Below, piece after piece: positions 1 to 8,498 of a DNA stretch of 64,000 nucleotides (positions are counted from its first letter, which is position 1; each line of letters begins with the position of its first letter). The translations under genes were made by a program, and so were the position numbers. The stretch spans positions 96,184-160,183 of the forward strand of contig CAJYTK010000005.1 of assembly GCA_913777615.1 (NCBI GenBank), written 5' to 3'. The notes beneath the pieces are model-generated. The model had not been told where the DNA came from. It ran no database searches and saw nothing but the letters and a program-made list of their open reading frames with translations. The stretch is from an uncultured Agrobacterium sp. (GTDB lineage Bacteria; Pseudomonadota; Alphaproteobacteria; Rhizobiales; Rhizobiaceae).

Positions 1-283
1 GCTTGCGTATCTGCTCGCATTCCTTGAGAATCCACATGGCGATGGAAATAAGGTTGGCTTTCAGTTCGACCGGCAGTTCATTCTCGGGTTGCCGGAGATC
101 GTCAATGAAACGTGTCCAAACCCGCCTTGTGTAGAAAATGGCCTCAATGCCGTCCTTGCCATATCTGTCCTGCTGCTTGGCAATCTCCAAGAGTTCGATA
201 GATCGCTCAAGGACCTGTCTTTCCCGGTCGCGGGCAATATGGGGGTCATCCTCCATGATCTCCGCATATGAAAACTGGAACAT
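1..283 (-). CDS. flaF: Flagellar biosynthesis regulator FlaF (N-terminal 94 codons, cut by window edge)
   Basis: Reading the minus strand from the ATG at 283 gives an open frame of 94 codons that runs off the left edge. It begins MFQFSYAEIMEDD and contains YGKDGIEAIFYTRRVW and IDDLRQPENELP, which match FlaF of alphaproteobacteria. FlaF is a small cytoplasmic protein (about 115 residues) that works with FlbT to set flagellin synthesis and secretion. It lies 54 nt after flgL in the same direction, the usual rhizobial order flgE-flgK-flgL-flaF-flbT, so flbT is expected just outside the window. The C-terminus is missing only because of the edge. Confidence 0.88.
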   Translation of the reverse strand, partial: MFQFSYAEIMEDDPHIARDRERQVLERSIELLEIAKQQDRYGKDGIEAIFYTRRVWTRFIDDLRQPENELPVELKANLISIAMWILKECEQIRK

Positions 284-337
284 TTATTTTTCCTTCATGG
301 CCCAATGCGCCGCCCGTCATCGGCGGAATAGTTCCTG

Positions 338-1351
338 TTAAATGAAGTTCACGAGGCTAAGCCCCTGAATTTTCGAAGTGATTTTGTAAGACGTCTCGAC
401 CTGGTTCAAAAGCGTGGTGAGCCGCGTCGATGCTTCATAGGTGTCGATGCCCACAAGATCGGAAAGCTGAGTGTCGATGATGGTCTTTTGCGCACTCATA
501 TAGGTGTTCGCCTTTTCCACTCGCTCCTGAGACAAGCCGATCTTGGCACGCTGAGTATCGATGTTGGCAATGGCGGCGCCTGCAAGCTTGGTCGTGGTTT
601 CATTCACCACTGACAGCGCGCTCGCGCCCAAACCATGATTGACCAGCTGAGAGGATATCACACTGGCGAGCACCAGGTTCTTGAAACCGTCAGCGTTGGC
701 GCTGGTGGATGTCGATACGGTTTCCGAAGTGCTAATGCGGCTGCTCATCGTGGTATCGGACGCATTGGTCCAGGACGACCAGTCGAAATTGTCCTGATAG
801 TCCTGCAAGAAGCTCGCGACATCGGTTGGCGAGGCCGCAGACGGATCCGGAAAGCGAGTGTCGAACGCCGTTTTCAGATCGCTGCCGATATCGGCGATGA
901 AGCTATCGTTCAACGTCTGCGCGTCGGTATTGATGCCCGAGAACAGGTACTCCCCGTTGACGGCGGTGTTCGCATAGCTGGTGAAATTCTCCAGCACCGA
1001 GTTCGCAGTCGTCGCCGCCACTCCAAGGCTGCTGGAGTCCGTGTTGCCGCTGAGCGCGATAACCGAATTGAGCAGGGTCTGTGCCGAATCCGACATGTTC
1101 TTCATCGCAAGTTGCGATGCATCCATGCGCTGCTGTGCGACCGAGTTCGAATCGACGATCGACTGAAGCCGCTTGCTTTCGCGGGTGTAATCGAGACTCG
1201 TCGAGGTGCGCGTCCCAAGTACCACGCCGGCATCAGAATAGGTGCCGGTAACGGCTTCCTTCTGCAGCTTGCTGATTTCGGCCTGAGCGTTGGTCACCGT
1301 CAATTGCATGGCCGTGCTGACGGTTTGTGAGGAGATCGCCGTTGTTTTCAT
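338..1351 (-). CDS. flgL: Flagellar hook-filament junction protein FlgL (HAP3)
   Basis: A 337-residue protein starting MKTTAISSQTVSTAMQ. It has flagellin-like heptad-rich N- and C-terminal segments and a variable middle, the plan of FlgL, which is exported through the flagellar apparatus and joins hook to filament. The N-terminal segment (about residues 1-140) carries the YTRESKRLQSIVDSNSVAQQ coiled coil, and the C-terminal segment ends in a long helix (VEKANTYMSAQKTIID onwards). The start is one base after the flgK stop, so translation is probably coupled. It is shorter than enteric FlgL orthologues plus insertions but typical for rhizobia. No oddities seen. Confidence 0.93.
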   Translation of the reverse strand: MKTTAISSQTVSTAMQLTVTNAQAEISKLQKEAVTGTYSDAGVVLGTRTSTSLDYTRESKRLQSIVDSNSVAQQRMDASQLAMKNMSDSAQTLLNSVIALSGNTDSSSLGVAATTANSVLENFTSYANTAVNGEYLFSGINTDAQTLNDSFIADIGSDLKTAFDTRFPDPSAASPTDVASFLQDYQDNFDWSSWTNASDTTMSSRISTSETVSTSTSANADGFKNLVLASVISSQLVNHGLGASALSVVNETTTKLAGAAIANIDTQRAKIGLSQERVEKANTYMSAQKTIIDTQLSDLVGIDTYEASTRLTTLLNQVETSYKITSKIQGLSLVNFI

Positions 1352-1352
1352 A

Positions 1353-2795
1353 TTAGTTCGCTGCCTCCAACAGTGTCTTCAGAAGATCGTCTACCGTCGA
1401 CATGAGCTTTGCGGCTGCCTTGTAGGACTGCTCGATATCGAGAAGCTGAATAAGCTCCTCATCGAGATTGACGCCGGTTGCGTTGGAATAGGCTTCCTTC
1501 GATTTGGTCAGCATGACGGAGGTGTTATCGGCTGCCGACGTGGCGTTGCTGCGATATTCCTCGATGAAGCCGACAGAGTCCGTCGCAAAGCTGAGAAGCG
1601 TCGTATTGGTGGAGAGGCCGACAGCTGGATCGAAATCCATCTGCGTGTTGAGACCCGCGGTGTATTTGTAGAGAAGATCCGAATAACCGCTCGATCCTGC
1701 CGTGTTCGGGCTCGTTCCGGCAATGCTGCCGTCGCGCAGTTTTGTCGGCGCTGCGACCGCATTGGGAGCCACGGAGATCAATCCGGCGAGGCCCGGGATA
1801 ACCTGGGGCGTCTCGAAATCCACTGTCGATGCGTCGCGGGTAGTGAAGAGACCGGCGACAGGATTGCCCGCGCCGTCATCTTCGGCAAAGGTCTTCATCA
1901 GTCCACGGGCGATTTCATCCAGTTGCGACTGATAGCTCGGATAAACCTCGTCACGCAATTGAAGCAGGGCCGGAAGTCTGCCCTTCGCCGTGGTATTGCT
2001 TCCCGAACCAGGCTTGACCGCCACGCCGTCGATGAAGATCGAGGAGCCGGTGGTGGATGCGTCATAGGCGGCGCGAGGCTCGAAGGATATTTTTCGAGGT
2101 GTGGTCTCAAACAGCGTCGTGCCATCGGACGTGTAGATCGCAATGTCGTTGCCCGAACGGACAGCCGTCGAAATACCGATGATACCGGAGATTTCCTTCA
2201 GCAGGCCTTCGCGCTTGTCGAGCGCGTTGTTCGGATCGCGTCCAACCGACGTTGCGTATTTGACCGAATCGTTTGCCTGTTCGAAATCGGACAGCAGTTG
2301 ATTGAGCTTGGCGACGGTGTTTTGAATGTCGCTATCGGCATCGGCGCGCAACTGCTGGACCGAGTTGGTCGACGTATTGAGGGCATTGGCAACGTCCGTC
2401 GACGCGCTGACGACAGCGGACGCCAGCGTCACGTCGCTTGGCGAGGCTGCATAGGTCTGCAAGGCGTTCTGTAGCGCTGCCAGATAGGTAGAGGGTGCTG
2501 CCGTATATTCTTCTCCGCCTAGAACGACGCTCAGCGACTTCATTCCATCCAGGAACTTTTGCTTACCGGCATCGTCGGAAGAGGCAGAAAGGTTCTGCTT
2601 GAGAAGAGCGGTGTCTTCAACTCGCTCGATCTTGACGGTGATGGCACCGGTTGACAAGCTTGTGCTGGTGACTGCCGCCCGGCGATTGTAATCCGAAGAG
2701 CTTGCATTCGAAATATTATTCGAAACGACGGCGCTCTGGAGCGACGTATTGCTCAGAGTGGCCTTAGCCGTATTCAGTGCCGAACCAAGCGACAT
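1353..2795 (-). CDS. flgK: Flagellar hook-associated protein FlgK (HAP1)
   Basis: A 480-residue protein opening MSLGSALNTAKATLSNTSLQ and followed by the rod/hook/HAP signature VVSNNISNASSSDYNRR (about residues 23-39). The C-terminal hook-filament helix includes NLDEELIQLLDIEQSYKAAA, the conserved end of FlgK. FlgK is exported through the flagellar type III system and forms the first junction ring on the hook. It sits 18 nt after flgE and one base before flgL, so the three form one transcription unit read from the flgE promoter. Length is at the short end for FlgK, as is usual in Rhizobiales. Confidence 0.95.
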   Translation of the reverse strand: MSLGSALNTAKATLSNTSLQSAVVSNNISNASSSDYNRRAAVTSTSLSTGAITVKIERVEDTALLKQNLSASSDDAGKQKFLDGMKSLSVVLGGEEYTAAPSTYLAALQNALQTYAASPSDVTLASAVVSASTDVANALNTSTNSVQQLRADADSDIQNTVAKLNQLLSDFEQANDSVKYATSVGRDPNNALDKREGLLKEISGIIGISTAVRSGNDIAIYTSDGTTLFETTPRKISFEPRAAYDASTTGSSIFIDGVAVKPGSGSNTTAKGRLPALLQLRDEVYPSYQSQLDEIARGLMKTFAEDDGAGNPVAGLFTTRDASTVDFETPQVIPGLAGLISVAPNAVAAPTKLRDGSIAGTSPNTAGSSGYSDLLYKYTAGLNTQMDFDPAVGLSTNTTLLSFATDSVGFIEEYRSNATSAADNTSVMLTKSKEAYSNATGVNLDEELIQLLDIEQSYKAAAKLMSTVDDLLKTLLEAAN

Positions 2796-2813
2796 TCACT
2801 CGTCCTCTAAACG

Positions 2814-4085
2814 TTATCTTACCAGATTGATGAGTACGTCCATCAGATCGGAACCCGTCTGGAAGACCTTGGAATTTGCCGTGTAGCTGCGCTGAGCCTG
2901 GATCATTTCAGTCAGTTCGTTGGCGATATCGACGTTCGACTGCTCCAACTGCTTGGAGGCGATCGTTCCAAACCCGGTCTGACCGGCAAATCCAAGCGTT
3001 ACGACGCCAGAGTCGGCAGTAGTCTGGAAGACGTTGCCGGAGAGTACCTTCAGATTGTTCGGGCTTGCCACATCGGCCAGCGGGATCTGAAACAGCGGGC
3101 GGGGCGAGGATTTGGCATAGGTCGCGTAGACCGTTCCGTCTGCATTGATGGAAACGGACTGAACTTCCTCGGCCGGGTTACCGTTGACCGAGCCCTTGGA
3201 GATCGTCGACTTTTCCGCGCCGAGTTGCGACATGCCGGAAAGATCGACGGTGATCGAAGTGCTGTTATTCGTGTCGTCGATCAGGATCGTTGCGGGATCG
3301 TTCGTCAGCTTGCCGAGATCGTCGTAGCTCATGGTTTCAGTGGTCAACGCTGGCTGCGAGTAAGGGAAGCCGCCAGTGGCCGATGCAAACGCCGAGTCGT
3401 AGACAGATACTTCCCATTCGCCATCTCCGGTTTTGGAGAAGTAGAAATCGTACTTCACTGCATTGCCAAGAGGATCGTAACCCGTCACCGAGGTCTTCAA
3501 GGTGCTGACCTGATCGACATTGACAGTGGATGAGTTCGTGCTCGGCAGGTTGGCTGCTGCCACGATCGGCGCGGAATCTGTCAGGTTGCCGGTCAGAGCA
3601 CCGGATGTAGAGGCCGTAGCCGTCATGCCATCGGCTGAAATATTGACCGGGACCAGCCCGTCGTAACTATTGATCACGGTGGTCGGCGTCGTACCGGTGT
3701 ATTTGTAGCCGAGCAGCTTGAAGCCACCATCATTGACCAGAAAGCCTTCATCGTCTGGCTTGAAGGAACCGGCCCGCGTCAGGAACGTGTTTCCTGCCGT
3801 ATCCTGTACGACGAAGAAGCCGTCGCCCTGAATGGCGATGTCGGTCGCTGATTGGGTCGACTGCAGTGGTCCATTCTGCGAGATGGAGTAATTGACGTTG
3901 GTCATGACGCCACCTGAATTGTAATTACCGCCACCGGAGCCCAGCACCAGCGTCGAAAAGGATGTCGACGCACTCTTGTAGCCAGTGGTGCTGGCGTTCG
4001 CGATGTTGTCACCGACCGTCCCGAGCTTGTTGGCCTGAGCGCCCATGCCGGATACAGCAGTTTTCATCGTTCCAAAAAGGCTCAT
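2814..4085 (-). CDS. flgE: Flagellar hook protein FlgE
   Basis: A 423-residue protein from the ATG at 4085, preceded by AGAGGATTCGAC as ribosome binding site. A longer open frame exists upstream but it overlaps rem and has no hook-like sequence. The N-terminus has MSLFGTMKTAVSGMGAQANK and the signature GDNIANASTTGYKS (about residues 28-41). The FlgE central domain follows, and the C-terminal signature ends SNVDIANELTEMIQAQRSYTAN. FlgE is the main hook subunit, exported by the flagellar system and length-controlled by FliK, encoded nearby at 5750-7192. A TCACGCAAG-N9-CTAA promoter motif lies 32 nt upstream. Confidence 0.95.
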   Translation of the reverse strand: MSLFGTMKTAVSGMGAQANKLGTVGDNIANASTTGYKSASTSFSTLVLGSGGGNYNSGGVMTNVNYSISQNGPLQSTQSATDIAIQGDGFFVVQDTAGNTFLTRAGSFKPDDEGFLVNDGGFKLLGYKYTGTTPTTVINSYDGLVPVNISADGMTATASTSGALTGNLTDSAPIVAAANLPSTNSSTVNVDQVSTLKTSVTGYDPLGNAVKYDFYFSKTGDGEWEVSVYDSAFASATGGFPYSQPALTTETMSYDDLGKLTNDPATILIDDTNNSTSITVDLSGMSQLGAEKSTISKGSVNGNPAEEVQSVSINADGTVYATYAKSSPRPLFQIPLADVASPNNLKVLSGNVFQTTADSGVVTLGFAGQTGFGTIASKQLEQSNVDIANELTEMIQAQRSYTANSKVFQTGSDLMDVLINLVR

Positions 4086-4116
4086 GTCGAATCCTCTATT
4101 CCTGTTCTTGCTGACG

Positions 4117-4139
4117 TTAGGATGCGGGCCTTGCGTGAG
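4117..4139 (-). promoter_or_regulatory. Flagellar-type promoter motif for the flgE operon
   Basis: On the minus strand the sequence reads TCACGCAAG, nine bases, then CTAA, ending 32 nt before the flgE ATG. It matches the bipartite motif TCGCRCAAG-N9-CTA found before motA, fliF, flgF, the FliH-like gene and two accessory genes, with one mismatch in the first half. Rem binding is a reasonable guess because Rem activates such operons in Sinorhizobium, but nothing here proves it. Confidence 0.6.
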
Positions 4140-4199
4140 GCTGTCTGTTTTTGTCAGCCTGGAAAATTTCGTTGCGCCGGACATGCGGCAGCCTGAAAA

Positions 4200-4226
4200 C
4201 GAAAAAGACCGGCAAGGACCGGTCTT
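4200..4226 (-). terminator. Rho-independent terminator 2 after rem
   Basis: An 8-bp perfect stem (arms 4205-4212 and 4219-4226) is followed on the minus strand by five T residues. It is the second of two tandem terminators that separate rem from the flgE promoter. Confidence 0.75.
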
Positions 4227-4253
4227 CGCAAAAGATGTTATTGAAATGTAAAA

Positions 4254-4281
4254 ACAAAATCGCGGGCTCTTATACCCGCGA
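4254..4281 (-). terminator. Rho-independent terminator 1 after rem
   Basis: A 7-bp GC-rich stem (arms 4260-4266 and 4275-4281) begins 7 nt after the rem stop codon. On the minus strand it is followed by TTTTGTTTTT. Confidence 0.75.
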
Positions 4282-4287
4282 TGACAT

Positions 4288-4959
4288 TCATGACCAATCG
4301 ATGCAGTATCCGAGGAACCGCTTGGAGTCGATCGGATCGAAGCCGAGCTTCTTGCGCAGCTTCTTGCGCAGCTTGCTGATGTGGCTTTCAACAACGTTCT
4401 CTTCGACCTCTTCGTCGAAGATGCCGTAAATGGCGTTGAAGATCTGCGCCTTGGAAACGCGGCGACCACGATTGGCGATTAGATATTCCAGAATGCGACG
4501 CTCGCGGCGCGGAAGCGGGAACACTTCGCCACTCACTTCCGGGTCACGGCCGTCGGAAAAAACCCGGATTGGACCGACATCGGTAAACTGGGTGATGACA
4601 TTGAGCCTGCGGCGAATAGCTGCCGCACGTGCGAGGATTTCGCGCGGATGAACCGGCTTTCTGACTACGTCGTCAACGCCACAATCGAACAGCGCGAGCG
4701 TCGCGTCCAGCGAATGCTGGTCGCTGACAGCAATCACAGGTGCCTGGGAACGATCACGGATCGTTCTTGGCAACTCGTGAGAGGTCTCGGCCTGCCCAAT
4801 CAGAAACGCTTCGATCGCAGCAATGTCCGAGTCCGCTGCGGTGTTTACCCACTCTCCAAATTCTGCTGGATCAAATCCAGTCGAGGGAATTCCCTCTCGG
4901 CCAAACAGGGCCGTATATCCTTCTTTAACGAGCTTGCGCTCATCAACTACCACGATCAT
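4288..4959 (-). CDS. rem: Flagellar transcriptional regulator Rem (OmpR family)
   Basis: A 223-residue response-regulator-like protein. It has a receiver-like domain (about residues 1-115) and a C-terminal winged helix with [21 protein letters not shown] and [15 protein letters not shown], typical of OmpR/PhoB DNA binding. Its position before flgE, length and sequence match Rem of Sinorhizobium (FtcR in Brucella), which is switched on by VisNR and activates later flagellar operons. The receiver is atypical: the start reads VVVDERK instead of a paired acidic pocket, and the phospho-acceptor position appears to be Glu50 (SDIAAIEAF). Control by phosphorylation is therefore doubtful. The SD GGAGGCG precedes the ATG. 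It is followed by two tandem terminators. Confidence 0.93.
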   Translation of the reverse strand: MIVVVDERKLVKEGYTALFGREGIPSTGFDPAEFGEWVNTAADSDIAAIEAFLIGQAETSHELPRTIRDRSQAPVIAVSDQHSLDATLALFDCGVDDVVRKPVHPREILARAAAIRRRLNVITQFTDVGPIRVFSDGRDPEVSGEVFPLPRRERRILEYLIANRGRRVSKAQIFNAIYGIFDEEVEENVVESHISKLRKKLRKKLGFDPIDSKRFLGYCIDWS

Positions 4960-4994
4960 TCGTCCGCCTCCGAATCAGTGTAGCCAACCTACGT

Positions 4995-5017
4995 CTAGGG
5001 TGTACGAATCGGGCGAA
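4995..5017 (-). promoter_or_regulatory. Divergent copy of the flagellar promoter motif upstream of rem
   Basis: On the minus strand the sequence reads TCGCCCGAT, nine bases, then CTAG, ending 36 nt before the rem ATG. Spacing and the CTAG half agree with the motif of the flagellar operons, but the first half matches at only six of nine positions. It may be a weak or autoregulatory site, or chance. The rest of 5020-5160 is AT-rich and may hold the VisNR-dependent promoter. Confidence 0.35.
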
Positions 5018-5238
5018 TCTCTCACAATTATAGGAAAATACAGGTAATAATTAATAGTTGATTAACCATACTGTGCCGATTTGAACTATATATAGTATGT
5101 CTTTTCAAAAAATGGGATATTTTTTCGTGGGAAAAGCTTGTGGAAAAAATTGCAGGGATTGACTCATAAAATTTGACCAATTCTCGCCGCATTTCAAAAC
5201 GTGCAGAATTCAGCATAGCTAATACAATCAGTGATTGC

Positions 5239-5820
5239 TTATCCCTGGCAAAATTTGCGGGCATTCGCGGTCCATTGACCATAACCCGTTGCGACCAGAT
5301 TACTGATCACGCGGCAGACATAACGCTGCTGCGCGGGGTCGTTGTTCGGCCCGGCGTGGTACCTTGCTACCGCCATCGTCCAGGTCTCATGCCTGTCGTG
5401 CAGCTGCTTGAGAAAGCGTGCAGCATAAGCGACGTTCTTTGAAGGCTCGAACATATCGCCAATAGACCGGAACTCCGCTCCGTGAAAATAGACGTTGATC
5501 TGCATGCAGCCGACATCAATCAGCTTGGCTCCTCGCTGTCGGGCCTCCTCAACCATGCGGTAAGCCTCCCCGCGGTTCTCTGGGAAAAAGGCCTTGCCTT
5601 CGATATTGATTGCGTAGGGGCTGAGCGACCCCTTGCGTCCGGTTTCCGTCAAGCCGACGGAATAGAGAATTCCTTCGGGAATACCGTACTGGCTTGCGGC
5701 GTCATGAATTTGCCGCTCGCACTCCACTGCGGCTACGGGCTGTGATGCCTCACAGGTAGACGTGGCCAGGACGAGCGCCAGCAGCGCGAGGAGGTGTTTC
5801 AGGCTGTACCGTGATATCAT
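5239..5820 (-). CDS. Lytic transglycosylase, flagellum-associated peptidoglycan hydrolase
   Basis: 193 residues from the ATG at 5820, chosen because a signal peptide follows directly (positive start, hydrophobic HLLALLALVLATSTC, then EASQ). The mature part has the SLT-type lytic transglycosylase fold: catalytic Glu in YSVGLTETGRKG, the VGCMQINVYFHG motif and SKNVAYAARFLKQLHDR. Such enzymes cleave peptidoglycan in the periplasm, and beside fliK and rem the likely job is opening a gap for the rod. The gene starts inside the 3' end of fliK (71-nt overlap), so it is the last gene of the motB-motC-fliK unit. Whether it serves only the flagellum is inference from position. Confidence 0.88.
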   Translation of the reverse strand: MISRYSLKHLLALLALVLATSTCEASQPVAAVECERQIHDAASQYGIPEGILYSVGLTETGRKGSLSPYAINIEGKAFFPENRGEAYRMVEEARQRGAKLIDVGCMQINVYFHGAEFRSIGDMFEPSKNVAYAARFLKQLHDRHETWTMAVARYHAGPNNDPAQQRYVCRVISNLVATGYGQWTANARKFCQG

Positions 5821-7192
5821 TGCCGTTGGCCTCCTCGGGACCATTGGAGCGCCCCTGGCGATAGAATTGAGGCTGCGCCTGCGATCTCTCATCATTGCCG
5901 CGATGGCTGCCCTGCTGCGCGCCGTGCTGGCCAGGATCGCCGGACTGGCGGTTATTGGTGGAATTGTCCTGGCGGTCCGTACCGGTTGCCAGCGAAACGG
6001 TCACGTTTTCGACACTGAAACCCTGGGACTTCAATGCATCGACAATTGCGGAGCCGTCTTTTTGAAGCTCGGCGTACCCCTTCAACGTATGCGCGGTCAG
6101 ATGGACACTGAGCTCATCGCCAACGAGCTTCAAGGCCGCTGTCACGTGACCGAGATCGACCGGGCTCATCTGGATCTTCAGCGTATGAACCACCTGGCCG
6201 GTGCTGGTCACCAGTGGCGCGCCCGCTGTCTGCCCGGCCATGGCCGTTGCCCAGTCGGGATCAGATGTCATGGCCGCCGTGATATTGGTTGTGTTGGCTG
6301 TGGGCGCGAGCGCAAGAAAGCGCCTGCTGTCGAGCACCTGAACGACGTCGAGATTTGCGGTCGATGCGAGCGTCGCATCGATCTTGGTCGAGCCATCCTC
6401 ATGAGACGCTATGTGAAGGTCGATTGCTGACACGTCTGCCTTGGAAACACGCACGACCGTTGCCGGTACGGCATCCTCACCTTCTATGGACGGCTCAACC
6501 GGCAGCAGAGCCCCGCCCTCGGAAGACTTGGACTGAGGACCTGTCTGGACGGGGTTCACCGGCTCGCTTGTCGGCGCTGCCGCCACGGCAAGAAGCGACA
6601 TCAAATCCGGACCATTGCCCGCGGGCGCTGTCGCTACATCGGCCTCGTCACCATCTGCCGGTTTCTCACTGTCGGTATCCGTCGTCTCGTCTTCGACAGG
6701 CGCTTCCGCTTTGCCTACGGCCTTGGTCATTGCTTCGATGAAAGTCACCAGATCCGCGAGTGACCCGGCCGTCTCGTCGGCGCTAGCCTGTTCTGCGGGC
6801 GCGCCGGGCATAGTTTGAGTGGTCTTAGGCAGGTCGACAAGATTAAGCAGGATAGCGGGCTTGCCCGTCGGCGCTTGTTCGTCGTTGGTAGGGGCTTGCC
6901 CTTGCCCGTCATTTGAAGCGGCCACGGGTGCCTTGTCATCGGATTGACGCGCCTGGCTCTGAGCGCCCGTGTCGCCGGAGGCCGATGACGGAGCGGGCTC
7001 TCTCGATGTCGCACCAGACGCGCGCGGTTCTGCCTGATCCGTGGATGCAGGTCGTTGTGCTCGCTCGTCAACGGCGCCAAGCACATCGGAGAAGCCGGAT
7101 CCATTCTGTTTGGATGCTCCCCCGCGATCACGTTTGTCAGCAAGCTTGACGGTGTCGGCATTGGCCGGCACGAGATTGGTCAGGACATTCAT
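5750..7192 (-). CDS. fliK: Flagellar hook-length control protein FliK (formerly MotD in rhizobia)
   Basis: A 480-residue protein. The long N-terminal half is low-complexity (Ala, Asp, Glu, Pro, Gln) and fits an exported ruler. The conserved FliK C-terminal domain lies at about residues 320-400, with LKIQMSPVDLGHVTAALKL and GYAELQKDGSAIVDALKSQGF. FliK is secreted during hook growth and switches the FlhB gate to filament substrates. The motility gene at this place was first named motD in Sinorhizobium. The start lies one base after the motC stop. The tail is Asn/Gln-rich. No truncation seen. Confidence 0.9.
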   Translation of the reverse strand: MNVLTNLVPANADTVKLADKRDRGGASKQNGSGFSDVLGAVDERAQRPASTDQAEPRASGATSREPAPSSASGDTGAQSQARQSDDKAPVAASNDGQGQAPTNDEQAPTGKPAILLNLVDLPKTTQTMPGAPAEQASADETAGSLADLVTFIEAMTKAVGKAEAPVEDETTDTDSEKPADGDEADVATAPAGNGPDLMSLLAVAAAPTSEPVNPVQTGPQSKSSEGGALLPVEPSIEGEDAVPATVVRVSKADVSAIDLHIASHEDGSTKIDATLASTANLDVVQVLDSRRFLALAPTANTTNITAAMTSDPDWATAMAGQTAGAPLVTSTGQVVHTLKIQMSPVDLGHVTAALKLVGDELSVHLTAHTLKGYAELQKDGSAIVDALKSQGFSVENVTVSLATGTDRQDNSTNNRQSGDPGQHGAQQGSHRGNDERSQAQPQFYRQGRSNGPEEANGNDITVQPETPPRAAGARPGHVYL

Positions 7193-7193
7193 G

Positions 7194-8489
7194 TCATCCT
7201 CCTTCTTGCTTCAGCATGGAGTCGATTTCGTTCAACCGCGCCCGGTTCTTGTCGAAAAAAGTCTTTAGTGGAGCGCTATCATCCGTATGCACGGCAGCCT
7301 CTTGTGGTGCCTTTGCAGCGGGCTCGGCTTCAGTCTTGTCACCGACGCTGGTGCCAGAGGCCACACCGGCGGCGGCGGCGCTGCTGCCTTGCGCGGCATT
7401 GGCTGCCACCGGGCTACCGCCGCCCTCAGCTTGAATACTCGGTGAAGCCGGCGGCCGCATAATCTGCTCCGCGACAGCTTTTGCAGCATCGCGCAAGGCA
7501 AGGTCGCGTGGGGAGAGTTCATCTGCCGGAATGGTGGCAAGAGAATCGCTAGCATTGACGACGTCTCGACCCGATACGCTGGTCAAACCAGAATAGAGCT
7601 TTGAGAGGGGTTCACGCGCCGTGTCTCCGGTCTCATCGGTCAGCGCGTTGGCTCTGTCCGCAGCAAATTTGGCAAGTTCCATCCGACCTTGCAGGGAGGC
7701 CTGCCGGGCGATGCGCAGATAAATCTCCTGCGCCCTTTCCGCATCCATCAGTTCCGCGATGTCGCCGATATCCTCGGTGCTCACCGGACCGTAATTATCG
7801 ATTGCGAAGCTGACGAAGAGATCGGCAAACTGCGAGGCGTAGGGCGAATGGAGAAACCGAAGCGCATATTTCCGGACATAGAGCAGCCCCTTCTCGGGCT
7901 GCTTCAACTGTAGCGTCGCCATGATCGAGCGGCGCAAAGCCGCTTCCTCGATGATCGTGCCGGGAGCGCTCAGTCTAGCATCGTCGAAGAAGGGCAGTGA
8001 GCCCGCCGGGTCCTTTGAAAAGGCAATATTTCCAGCGATCAGCATGAGATAGGGACCCATGCGGTTGTTCCGATATTCCGGGATCAGGTCGGCGACGATC
8101 TTGTCCACCATCCCACCACGGCCGCTCAAATACTTTTGCAGGACGTTGACCACGCGGGAATCGAAATATCCCTGCACATCCTTGGCAACGAGATAGTTCA
8201 GCGTCGCCGGATTGCCGCCGCTCATGATGTAGATCAGAGCCGCGTCGGCGTTCTTTACGTCCGAGAACACCGACATGTTCGATGTGCGCAACGTCGTATC
8301 GAAGGTCGCGAGCAGAAACTTCTGCATGTCGCGCGCGGAATGATCTCCCATCACGACCGAGTCCTGCACGAATTGCAGCGAACGGAGAATTTTTGCAGGC
8401 GGAAGGTCGCTCTGCGCCTGCCCATGGCACGGCGCAAGAAGCCAGGAGACGCCCATCAACAATCCAGCAATATGAGTGGCTCTCATCAT
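7194..8489 (-). CDS. motC: Periplasmic motility protein MotC
   Basis: 431 residues with a clear Sec signal (MMRATHIAGLLMGVSWLLAP then CHGQAQSDLPP). The body is helical, and an Ala/Ser/Pro-rich linker at about residues 345-400 precedes a short conserved tail (TFFDKNRARLNEIDSMLKQ). MotC is a rhizobial periplasmic protein needed for motor rotation, where it binds the long periplasmic part of MotB. The gene follows motB by 9 nt and precedes fliK by one base, the order known from Sinorhizobium. Proteins of this family have no counterpart in enteric bacteria. Confidence 0.92.
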   Translation of the reverse strand: MMRATHIAGLLMGVSWLLAPCHGQAQSDLPPAKILRSLQFVQDSVVMGDHSARDMQKFLLATFDTTLRTSNMSVFSDVKNADAALIYIMSGGNPATLNYLVAKDVQGYFDSRVVNVLQKYLSGRGGMVDKIVADLIPEYRNNRMGPYLMLIAGNIAFSKDPAGSLPFFDDARLSAPGTIIEEAALRRSIMATLQLKQPEKGLLYVRKYALRFLHSPYASQFADLFVSFAIDNYGPVSTEDIGDIAELMDAERAQEIYLRIARQASLQGRMELAKFAADRANALTDETGDTAREPLSKLYSGLTSVSGRDVVNASDSLATIPADELSPRDLALRDAAKAVAEQIMRPPASPSIQAEGGGSPVAANAAQGSSAAAAGVASGTSVGDKTEAEPAAKAPQEAAVHTDDSAPLKTFFDKNRARLNEIDSMLKQEGG

Positions 8490-8498
8490 CCGCTGGCC

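Noticed and set aside
1290-2474. A 394-codon plus-strand frame opposite flgK
   Set aside because: Arg- and Gly-rich translation typical of antisense frames in GC-rich DNA; flgK on the other strand is unmistakable.
5028-5282. Short minus-strand frame upstream of rem (84 codons)
   Set aside because: Lies in the AT-rich control region, no ribosome site, no recognisable protein; it also overlaps the end of the transglycosylase gene.
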